This document shows, piece by piece, positions 43,617-53,183 of a DNA stretch of 64,000 bases. The notes under the pieces were generated by a model. It made no database searches and was not told where the DNA came from. It was given only the letters and a program-made list of their open reading frames with translations. Position numbers and translations under genes: made by a program. The DNA comes from Anopheles merus. Lineage: Eukaryota; Arthropoda; Insecta; Diptera; Culicidae. The first letter of the stretch is position 1. Every line of letters begins with the position of its first letter. The stretch spans positions 17,792,889 to 17,856,888 of the forward strand of contig NC_054084.1 in assembly GCF_017562075.2 (NCBI RefSeq), read 5' to 3'.

Positions 43617-43866
43617 ATAGCTAAAATTGCTTAAGCAGCTAATTTTGGTATGCTAAAGATCGCTGCTTGAGTTCCTTTTGCAGTAGATAAACAAAGCATC
43701 AAAGTTCCAGGTGGATCTTTAAAAAGCGCTTAAGCAGCTTCCTTATGCCAGGGTACCGGGGATTATTTTTCATTGTGTTTTATTTTCAAGCAAGCGTCAT
43801 TGATGAAATAAACAACAGGATTTGTTTTGTTTGTGCTCATGTGTATACAAGTTATGCGCGCAAGGA

Positions 43867-44732
43867 TGCTGGCTGCCAACCAACTACAGCCAGAAAAATC
43901 AGTTCACCTCAAAGAACCTGCCGCGACGGACGAAGCTGCGACTATATAGTACCTATATACAGTGAACCCTCTCTTATTTGAGAGGCGATGGGACTGTCGA
44001 ATAAGAGGGGTTTTCAAATTACAGAGGTTGAAAGTGAATGAAAGGTCCATACAAGACAAGAAAGAGACAGAACATTTAGTATGCAGCCTTAACTGTTGCT
44101 ATAGGAAACTGCGAACAGAATCGCTAATTTGAGCATACATCTTTGAATAACCATGGCAACACCATACTCAAATAAGAGGGACACAAATTTCAGAGGTTTT
44201 CCAAATTAGAGGAACAAAAATGTACTGGAAATCAAGGGACTGTGCAAAATGTTCAAATAAGAGAGGTTTTTCAATTTGGAGAGGTGTCAAATAAAAGAGG
44301 GTTCACTGTAGTTCCGGTACTCACATACGCCTCTGAGATATGCACACTGTCTAATTCTGACGAAACCCTCTTAGCCGCGTTTGAGAGGAAGATTCTCAGA
44401 GGGATAATTGGTCCCGTATGTGTGGAAGGAAAATGGAGGAGCCGCTATAATGACGAGCTATACGAGATGTACGGTGACCTCACTGTTGTACAGTGTATCA
44501 AGCTCGCCAGGCTCCGGTGGGCTGGCCATGTTGTACGCATGAAAACGGACGACCCAACAAAGTAAAGTCTTTTTAGGCCATCCACAAGGACAAAGGAGGC
44601 TTGGTAGGCCCAAATAGACCCAAACGTCTGCCATTAAGGCCGGGATATCGGACTGGCAGACGAAGGCGCGATACCGTGAGCGGTTTCGGACACTCCTAAA
44701 GCAGGCCAAGGTCGCAAAGAGGTTGTAGCGCC
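43867..44732 (+). mobile_element. Non-LTR retrotransposon relic (RT C-terminal region)
   Basis: Reading through and ignoring the MITE at 43960-44308, the frame gives KNQFTSKNLPRRTKLRLY, then IVPVLTYASEICTLS, FERKILRGIIGP, LARLRWAGHVVRM and, after a +1 shift near 44563, KVFLGHPQGQRRLGRPK. This is the typical C-terminal reverse-transcriptase/thumb region of I/Jockey-like LINEs. The catalytic YxDD core is absent. A frameshift and an in-frame TAG in the later part show it is dead. Family placement within the non-LTR elements is not resolved. Confidence 0.8.
43960..44308. mobile_element. MITE with TA duplication inside the LINE relic
   Basis: 349 bp. The left end is CAGTGAACCCTCTCTTATTT and the right end is its near-perfect inverted copy ending GGGTTCACTG. 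Both ends are flanked by TA (43958-43959 and 44309-44310). Terminal CAGT with TA duplication is typical of Tc1/mariner/pogo-type non-autonomous elements. Internal words resembling AAATAAGAGG recur. There is no transposase ORF. Confidence 0.85.
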
Positions 44733-44999
44733 GAATAAATCAGTAAGAAATACAAAATGTCACACAATTTACTATACAATCACAATCACTTCATTGAATA
44801 TTCCTCCTTCAATTAACTTAACTAGTTTGGGCAGCAGCAACGATATGATTGACGGCACCAGTCTTTGAGACTTTGACAAGGGCCACCTCGTACCGATGTC
44901 ATGCATTAAAAAGCTATAAAGTTCCACCAAGTTCGGTACGCTTTCTTAACAAGCCTTCAAGTTCCCTTGTGAACCATATCTCTCTCTTGTTGGCCTGCT

Positions 45000-45195
45000 C
45001 ACGATAGAGTACGTCGATGTGACATGGCCCGGTCAACAATATTTCTCCAGGATGCTCGGTCCCTGGCTGCAGCCTCCCATCCATGCAAACACCTGATCTC
45101 CGTCAGGCCTCGCTTCACCTGGTCCAGCCATCGAGTTCGCTGTGCTCCCCTGCGCCTTATGCCGAACTGGGGATCGCTGTGAACCATATACATCA
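45000..45195 (-). mobile_element. Second non-LTR retrotransposon relic (C-terminal end)
   Basis: The minus-strand frame reads FGIRRRGAQRTRWLDQVKR, then LTEIRCLHGWEAAARDRASW and RNIVDRA. This resembles the extreme C-terminus of non-LTR polymerases, with an R-G-x-x-R-T-R-W-x-D core and a W-x-x-x-A-x-D-R-x-x-W core. Only about 60 codons remain and it lies opposite in orientation to the relic at 43867-44732. Confidence 0.6.
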
Positions 45196-45289
45196 GGCTA
45201 ATCTGCTACAAGGTTCCTGAGAGTAACATGTGCCTGTTAAAAAGCTCCATAGTTCCGCAAAGTATCGTCTATCTCTTAATCAGGCACAA

Positions 45290-45530
45290 AGTACGACATC
45301 GGAACGGAACGAGGAAGCGTTCCTACAGGTTGGGTAACCCACAAACAGATGGCGCCACTAGCCTTTTGCTATTTTTAGAATGCATGAGTCGTTTGCCGTC
45401 TGCTAAACGAAGTCTTTAGGTTGAGCTTTATTATTAGCATTAATATTGCATTTAGGTTGAGAGCTTGAGTCGTTTAGAACCCGTTTAGTGGTTGTTTATT
45501 GGATTTGTGTCACTTGGGGTATGTTGTTAA
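45290..45530. repeat. Repeat R1, right half of a disrupted copy
   Basis: It matches about 22205-22415, with shared GAGTCGTTTGCCGTCTGC, TAAACGAAGTCTTT and GAGTCGTTTAGAA. A TTATTAG-rich stretch of about 25 bp is inserted relative to the intact copy at 22.3 kb. Confidence 0.7.
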
Positions 45531-45533
45531 GCA

Positions 45534-45917
45534 CAGGTGTCCCCCGAGATACGACTGTATTTGGGACCAAAAAAATGTCCCAAAGCAAGGCGTAAGTCGA
45601 AAAAGTCGTATGTCGAATATCTATGAATACTAAGTTTATAACCGAATTTGAAGAGTTGGAATTTATGATATCGTGCATTTTATTTGAAATAATGTTCGAT
45701 AATGTAATAATTATATTTTAAAAGCCGTACACAATATAGATATTCAAGATAGGGTAATTGTGGAATCTTTGGAAATGTGTGTATAACGATTATCAGCCCA
45801 GAAATTCATAAAAATACATCAATTTCTTGTCAATGACAACTTTTAACTGTCAAAATCAAAATCGTCGTATCTGCGAATCGTCGTAACTCGAGGGGGTCGT
45901 AACTCGGGGGACGCCTG
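45534..45917. mobile_element. MITE with GTCCCCCGAG terminal inverted repeats
   Basis: 384 bp. The left end is CAGGTGTCCCCCGAGATACG and the right end is the inverted partner of CAGGCGTCCCCCGAGTTACG, so about 20 of 22 terminal bases pair. Internal CGTCGTA and GTCGTA words continue the symmetry. There is no ORF. A target-site duplication is not clear, so the superfamily is left open; pogo-like is plausible from the CAGG ends. Confidence 0.75.
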
Positions 45918-46140
45918 TAGTAGGAATTGACGACAGTACCACGAGACCGGCGGCCAAATTTTATAAAACTTTCAAAAAAATAAGCAAAATCTTCAGCCAG
46001 GATTATATGAAAAAAAATAATTGTGGCATGAGCCAACCATTTCATGTCAAATTATACGAAAATTTGCTATCTTGGCTGAAAATTGAAAAATTGAACCTAT
46101 GCGGAAATCCGAGGTACGCGATTTGTCCGCATTAATAGCG

Positions 46141-47804
46141 TATGTAGAGAACAGCATGTATAATTAATAGCCGCCTTTAAAAGCCGCTTGCCCAAACAGC
46201 CGCAATTCACGCTTGACAGCACACGAAACCAACACAACTACGCATCGCTGCTGTCAACTACAGGTTGATACAGCATAAACATACGGGTTATGCATACTTT
46301 ATAACGAAAATTCCTTTTCAAAAACAGATCATTTTATCGGGAATGACCTTCGAATATGTTTTTAATGTTCTGCTGTTACGAATTGTCACACAATAATGAA
46401 TGTAGTCACCAACGTGTGTAATAAAAAACGATGTGCAGCGTTCAATTCAAATGCTGACTTCTGCACCAACACCTCTGTGTGCGCGCCTGTGTGTGTATGC
46501 GTGACATTCACCCTAAAATAGCGAGCTCATTATGTGATCCCTGCTGCTGCCTCACACTGGCGCACAGTCGAACAACAGCAGTGTGCGAAACCGTACACAA
46601 AAGCGTAAAGGGCACAGCCGAAAAAAACGCAGGGTGTCCGCAGTACGGCGAAAACAGTAAGGTGTGTGCGGTTGTTGCGCGCAGTGCTCTTGTTTCTCTC
46701 GCGTTTGTGCGCTTCTGTTTCACCAGGCTTTGTGTGCGTGTTTATGTGTGCGTGGTGTGCCGAAATAGAAGCTAAAACAATAGAGCAGTACGAGTGCGCG
46801 AAACGAGAAGCACGCACATCCCCATTGCGCTGTGTTTCTGCAGGATTCTGCTAGCCTTTTTGCTTGTGGCCGTCACGAGGGGAAAGGTTTTGCAGTTTCG
46901 CTTATGTTGGTACGAAAGTGAAAAAAAGTGGTTTACACCCTGCCCTACCGCTGCGCTATTGGTTCGCGGAAAACAACCACCAGGAAGGAGGGGGGTTACA
47001 CAACACGAAAACAGTGAAAGCGAGCGAACCAGTGAGTGAGTGAGAGTGAGATGTGCGATAGAAAATGGTAGCAGCAGCAGCAGATACGCCAAGATTTGCC
47101 AGAGTTTTGTGTGTGTTTTTGATAGTCCTTGTTATGTCGACCAGCAATAAAAGCGACAATTAAGCGGCGGTGGCGTGTATGTAGCTAAGAGAGCTTACCG
47201 CTACCCTAGTGCTACCCTTCAGCGTCCTACAGTGTGTGTCCCAGCACTTCCATCCAAGTACACACCGAGCTGAAAGTGCAAACGAGGCTGTCGAGAAGAA
47301 AGAATCCGCGCGCGTCCGCCCTATATGTTGGAGCAAGCGAAAGAGTTTTTGCAGAAAGCTTTAATTAACGAAACGAGGTAAATTAGAACGAGCAAACTCT
47401 CTTGCGTTACTGGCCCCCGCACAAAACACACACACCCACGCGAAAGGACGACACGCGGAATGGCGATAAGCATCTTCGTCTGCGAGTGAAATGGAACGAT
47501 ATTAGTTACACATTGAGCGAGAACGAGTACTTCTAACAGCAGCAGCACTTGAACTGATAAATGAAGCGGCGAAGCGGTTTGATTGATTAAAGATATTTTT
47601 ATCAGCAATCACATCGTGAGAGACATCGTGAGCATCGCTCTGTGCCGTCGCCCGCGTGTGTGTGTCATCTGGGCCGTGCGTGTGTGTGTCGTCCGTTGTC
47701 ATCGGGTGAGTGCTAAATCCGTGAGGAACCGGGAAAACAGTTCCCCAATCGCCGGCGAAAAACTACAGCAGCTCTGAAAATAACCGCACACGGGGCGAGA
47801 CACA
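46141..47804 (+). promoter_or_regulatory. Promoter and 5' UTR of the glucuronyltransferase
   Basis: No coding exon is seen. The stretch up to the ATG at 47805 is rich in AGCAGC, GAGTGAGTGAGAGTGAG and GTGTGT words, as insect 5' leaders often are. It contains several short upstream ATGs. The transcription start cannot be fixed from sequence alone. Confidence 0.4.
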
Positions 47805-50800
47805 ATGGGTGGCCCTAGAACGTCCATCTTCCTGCGGCAGAAAAAGTTCCAGTTCGTGTTGGTTGCCGCCGTTGTCGTCTTCTTGATAGTGCTGTTTCCC
47901 AACCTTTACGATTCAGGTAAGTGTACCACCAGGACATATTGTTTAACCGGTTTGTTTGTTTCTAGTTCCCACTTTCCTAACCCAAAACGTGTGTGTGTGT
48001 GTGTGTGTGTGTGTTTGTAAAGATGATTGACCCGTATCGAACTTGACCTTGCCCCTTACTCCAACCAGCGTGTGGGAAAGTTTGGTTTATTTTAGATTAA
48101 AATATTAATGCATCCGCCCCCTTTCAAGACGCGTGTGATGGTGATAACCCTAACATATCCCACACGCGCCTTCGCCTTCAGGAGCGCGCGAGCATTAGGA
48201 GCGAGCCGTTGAGCCAGCGTACGCCTACTACATACGTCGCTTTCTGATTGGAAATGTAACTAACCTTAATGAAGACTATCATCGCGATGGGGCGGCTAGT
48301 TTGTTGTCACGATGATAGCTTTCACCCCTTACCCCCACCAAGTTGGACCCTCTCAATTACTTTCGGGGGTGGTGGGTGGCGTGGACAGAACGTACGCGCG
48401 ACGAACGAGGCGCAGCAATTGTGTATCTAAATATCTATAACTATCACGACGAATTACCTGACAATTCGTAATTGGTGGTGGATGGTTGGGTGGGTGGGCT
48501 GGGGGTATGGAGAATGTACCGTAATGTACGAGTGCCGGCAAAGAAATTATGCTGATTGCTGGATTATTTTAACCATTGTTCAATCGAAACCGCTGCGTGC
48601 CTTCGCTTCCACCTGCACCCGGAAACTGTTGCCGATAGATAGACCGAGAAAAAAAGGCAACACAATTCGTACTAAAGCCACGTGATAAACTGAGTGGTTG
48701 GATTGGGGTTTGGGAGGGTGGGTGGTGGTGGTGCTTCCGCTTGCATTGAGCTTCGAACGGTTCCGGAAGCTTTTGTCACGGGTACGAATGCACCCTGGTT
48801 GCTTTGCGTGCTGTTCGCCCTTCGCGTTCCAATTCGGCTATGACTAATTGTGTTTTATGTCACCAGCGCGCGGTGGATGGTGGTTGTGGCCGGGGAAGAT
48901 GTAGTTAAACACTGTATCGTTAGGTCGCGTAAAAGGAGGGCGGGAACGTTATCTTGCATCGGGGTTTTTTTTTACGGAACCGGCACAGGAGTCGGATTAT
49001 TTGTGGATGTGGACTTAAGGCTAAGCAAATAACGGCGGCAAATATTGGATTATTGAACCGCAGGTTGTGGATTGAAACAGGTTTTGCGGATGTAATTTGT
49101 GTCTTTTGGCTTACAATTTTTAGATCATATCAATAATTAGGTATTTTTAATATAATCTGTAAAGCTGATATGAATCAGTATATGTTAAATGTGGCCAAAG
49201 TAACAGAACACAATAACAAAATGTATAACGAAACTTTAAATTAATATACTTATAACATGCTAATAAAAATGGTCAATCCATTGTTCTGTTTATGTCCCCG
49301 GTTTAGTGGGATATGTATTTTTTAAATGTTTTGGTTTCGGAATTAAACGCAACGTAATTAAAAATGCACTAATAATGTTTTTTTCTTCTGATGATCCTTT
49401 TACGATGAATTAGACACCACATTAATAAATGAAATGAATTAAACCCATGAACGATGAATTAAACCCACCAAAAAAACTGACTTTCCCCGTGGTTGCGTGG
49501 CCGTGTTAGAAATTTGACGCTCCCTTACCATAAACATACGTACTTATTTTCCCTCAAAATTTTCTTTCGCAGACAAAAAGCACGAAACCGAGGAAACGAA
49601 TGTCCTTACGCGGTTAGATCTGCCACGGAGGAGCAAAAAAGGGTTTCCACACAAAGGTACCAAAAAAAAACCAACTACCAACTTGAGTCACTGTTGACCG
49701 TAAAAACCGGGTGGTGGGATGGGTGTCTTAATAGTTCAATCGAACCGTTTTTGCTTTAAGTCATTCACTATCGTGTGCGTGCGATTAGGAGTGAAAAGTA
49801 CTCGAGCTTGCGGGGCTTTCCCAGTTTTACAGCGCCTTTCGACTGATTGCTGCCGGTATTGCTGTGCTGCTTGTGTGGGTGAATGGAATTTCGTTGCATT
49901 GTTGCTATGTTGTGCCGTTGCATTACAAAGTGTCGGGACAATACGGTGCTCGATCGTTAGCTGGTTGATTGCAGGATGGAAAATCAATTGAACAATCACC
50001 ATCTGTCCGTACAAAAAATCAATGTTGCTATCTTGCCGCGTACAATCATGCTAATGCCACAATTTACCATGAGTGAAGAGGGAAACATGTCATGATTAAG
50101 CAGATAGATGTTACAGGAAAGAAAATAAGCTTATATTGGCTTTTGATCAACGATTCGATCAACGAGAGGTGAGACCCAAACAGTTGGTGGACCAATCACA
50201 TGCTTGATGACATTTTGTTTAGCACCCAACTTTTGATCACTCACATGGTCACGATATTTTCTGTCGATGATAACCACGATATTCTTTGAACATAAGTGGC
50301 GTGTGGCCTGCCAAGCAAAATGAGCATACTTTTTTGCTCTGTCTCGTTTGATGGCCTGTCGGGTCAAACAGAAAGAGCAACGATGCTCATTTTGTTTCTT
50401 GGAACAACTTGGAATCTGCCATGACTATTGTGATGATCACCGACTGAAAATGTCCCAGCATCCACCAAGCATGTGATGGTCGCAACAACTGTTTGAATCT
50501 CACCTCTGATCATCACAGTAGAGCTCGTGACGCTGACATTATTTTGTTTCAGTTGGAATTTGTCATGACTATGTCAGTGCCATTTTGCAGAACTGATCAC
50601 AGTAAAAAAGTCATGATATAGTGACTGAGCGTATAACGTAGGTCGCAAAAATGTCACGAAGCATATATTGGTCACAACAATCGTTTTGAGTATCACCTCT
50701 GATTATCACAATTGAGTATGTGTCGCTGACATAGATTTTCACAGTCCTAGCCTGACAGCAAGATCTAACGATTTGATTGAACTCCACAAGTAATAACCAG

Positions 50801-53183
50801 ACGCAAACTGGACGCAATCAAGTCATAGCTGAGCCAGTAAAAAGACGCGCCAGATCCGAGGCTGTGCACACACACGCTAACGAAGTCAACGTTTACATGT
50901 AATTGAAATGATAAAAAGGTGATAAGGCATTTTATGACACAACGGCTCGCCATTTCCTCTTGGAAGATTTTTTTTATTGTGGGCATTCTTTTCCGGCACT
51001 CCGGTTGTACATTTTAAGATCACAGATATGCGATGGGAGTATTCACGTCACGTGGAATCACGTGGCGGAAAAGAAATTTGTGTTATGGGGGTATTTGGTT
51101 GCGTGTGGGCCAATGTGAGCGAATAGAAGGAAATACTGTTTGTATGGTAATAAAGATAAGAAAATACCTCCTTATGGACTATATCATACATTTGGGATAG
51201 ATTTATCCGTTACAAAATGATTCTTACTCACGCTGAACAGTGCACTATGTATTTTATCACAAATGGTATGATTTGTTTCTCGCAGTTATAAACAAGCATT
51301 GCCGAGTGTTTCATCTCGATCATCACCAACCACCAGCTTTTAAATAGATTCTATGCGAATGCAACCACGCTAAACATATCATTGTCTCAATGTGCACACC
51401 TTCACGTCTATTAATAAGCGGTTAAAGTGTTGTATAATTATAAATTGTTGCTTCTACCTGCTCTATTCCTCCTTTACCATTTACCACAGAAGACTACGAA
51501 AAGGAGTATCCATTGCTGTTGGAAAACGAGCAGCTAGTAATTTGCTACGAAAGCAATGTGGACTCGCGAAAGGCGCTGTACGCTGCCACCACCCTATCCG
51601 ATGTCACGGACGAACCGAGCACTACGCAACGAAACCATCGCCAGCAAGCTCCTCAACAGCAGCCGCAGCAGGTCAATGGTACGGAGCCGGTGATATACTT
51701 TGTGACGCCGACCTACCCCAGGCGCGAGCAGATCGCGGAAATAATTCGCCTCGGCCAGACGCTGATGCACGTGCCGCGGTTGCACTGGATCGTGGCGGAC
51801 GACACGAATAGTTGCAGCGAAGTGCTAAACAGTCACATTAGGAAATTCGGTAATAATAGCAGCAAGCAACGTTGAAGAAGTTTTTGTTTATATTCTAACT
51901 ACGAACAAAATAGCATGCAATCTTTACACTCCAATGATCGTGAGCCAGCAGCAAACAATTACGCAAACGAAGTACATTAACGGGATTATGTTTGTTTTTC
52001 ATCTGTACTGTTTCCGCAACGATTAGGCATACCCTACACGCAGCTCGCCAGCCCCATGCCGACGATGTACCGGGGACGGAAGAATGCACCCCGCGGTGTC
52101 GCCAATCGCCGGGCGGCCCTAAATTGGATCCGGCAAAATCAGAAGAAAACGGGCGTCCTGTACTTTGGCGACGACGACAACACGTTCGATCTGAAGCTGT
52201 TCAGCGAGATTCGGTACACGAAGAAAGTGTCCATGTTTCCGGTCGGTCTGATTGGGGACTACGGTATCAGTTCACCCATCGTGCGAAACGTAAGTTTACA
52301 TCCCACAGGGTCTAACCCCCGCTGCACGGGCCAATAAAGCAGCGTGAAGCTAATAACATAACCACTTGCTTCCTCTCCTGTGTGCCTGTATGGTCTAGGG
52401 TCGCGTGGAGGGTTTCTTCGACTCGTGGCCCGCCAAGCGCAAGTGGCCGGTTGATATGGCCGGTTTCGCGGTCAGTCTCGAGTACCTGGCACTCAGCCCG
52501 AACGCAACGATGCCGTTCAAGGCCGGCTACGAGGAGGACGAGTTTCTGAAGAGCATCGGGCTGAAGCTGGAAGACATCGAACCGAAGGCGCGGAACTGTA
52601 CGGAAATACTCGTGTGGCACACGCAGACGAAGAGCAGCAAATCGCCAACCGTACGAATCTCAATGGATAGGCAGAAGCTAGATAAGCTGAATCTTGGCGC
52701 ACTGCTGCGGCGGCTGGAAAGCATGGGAGTGAATCATATCAGCGAATCGGAAGGTAAGTGTTAAATGTTTACAGACTCTTATCGTACCGCCTAAGTGTGT
52801 GTGTGTGTGTACTTATATGCGTATGATTTCTGATAGTATCGTAGCGTGGCAATGTTGAGCGGCGCTGTAAACGTGTTGCACATTGCTCGAGTGTTTGATC
52901 GGTTTATATCTGTTTGCTTCTTCAATATTTGTTTTTAAATAATATATTCAATTAAATTATATTATTTGATAGTTCAACAATAGGGATTTAAAAGCAAACG
53001 CTATACAAGTTATATGCCCGGGATCATAATAATGTAGCTTTATGTTAGTTTAAATGAAGTATATTAAAAAAGTGAGTGATTTAAAAAAAAGGTAATATAT
53101 TTCTTTCTTCCTTCCCCTTAGGCACCACTGCGCAGGCCATCGTGAATGGCAGTGTGAAGCCGTTTTCGTTCTGGTTTAGCTAA
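47805..53183 (+). CDS. Beta-1,3-glucuronyltransferase (GT43)
   Basis: This is a Golgi type II membrane enzyme that transfers glucuronic acid from UDP-GlcA onto galactose in proteoglycan linkers or glycoproteins. Exons are 47805-47916, 51490-51849, 52027-52289, 52399-52753 and 53122-53183, giving 1152 nt and 383 residues. All phases close. A short basic cytosolic tail precedes a membrane anchor at about residues 16-34 (FVLVAAVVVFLIVLF). A Gln-rich stem follows, then the GT43 fold: IYFVTPTYPRREQ, LHWIVADD, the metal-binding DDD at 206-208 (FGDDDNTF), VDMAGFAVSL, a likely catalytic Glu at 291 in YEEDEFL, and NCTEILVWHTQT with His319. About 60 residues follow that motif, whereas vertebrate enzymes stop soon after it. 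The family is certain. Whether it is the linker enzyme (GlcAT-I) or the broader GlcAT-S/P type cannot be decided here. Confidence 0.92.
50163..50512. mobile_element. Foldback/MITE element
   Basis: About 350 bp. The left end GAGAGGTGAGACCCAAACAG pairs with the right end read inversely, AGAGGTGAGATTCAAACAG, and similarity continues through CAATCACATGCTT against CCATCACATGCTT. Inner arms also pair: CCAAGCAAAATGAGCAT against ATGCTCATTTTGTTTCTTGG, then GCTCTGTCTCGTTTGA against TCAAACAGAAAGAGC. The whole unit could fold as one long imperfect hairpin. No ORF. Confidence 0.65.
50595..50740. repeat. Decayed direct copy of the foldback right arm
   Basis: The block TGGTCACAACAATCGTTTTG, then TATCACCTCTGATTATCACA, then GTGTCGCTGACAT mirrors 50477-50552 in direct orientation (GGTCGCAACAACTGTTTG, CTCACCTCTGATCATCACAG, CGTGACGCTGACAT). 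It suggests a tandem or partial duplication of the element. Confidence 0.55.

Larger units (their letters stand above)
42761..46140. other. Transposable-element graveyard
   Basis: About 3.4 kb between USP3 and the glucuronyltransferase consists largely of decayed mobile DNA. It includes an interspersed repeat at 42868, two separated halves of repeat R1, a non-LTR retrotransposon relic split by a MITE, a second retrotransposon relic on the other strand and a further MITE. No host gene is visible. Confidence 0.75.
47917..51489 (+). other. Glucuronyltransferase intron 1
   Basis: This 3.57 kb intron separates the membrane-anchor exon from the stem and catalytic exons. It has donor GTAAGT and acceptor TTTACCACAG. 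It contains a short (GT)n tract near 47990-48014, the foldback element at 50163-50512 and a decayed half copy just downstream. No other exon is recognised. Confidence 0.6.

Noticed and set aside
43960..44308. Hairpin-forming sequence considered as a structured ncRNA
   Set aside because: Terminal inverted repeats with TA duplication inside a LINE frame explain it fully as a MITE.
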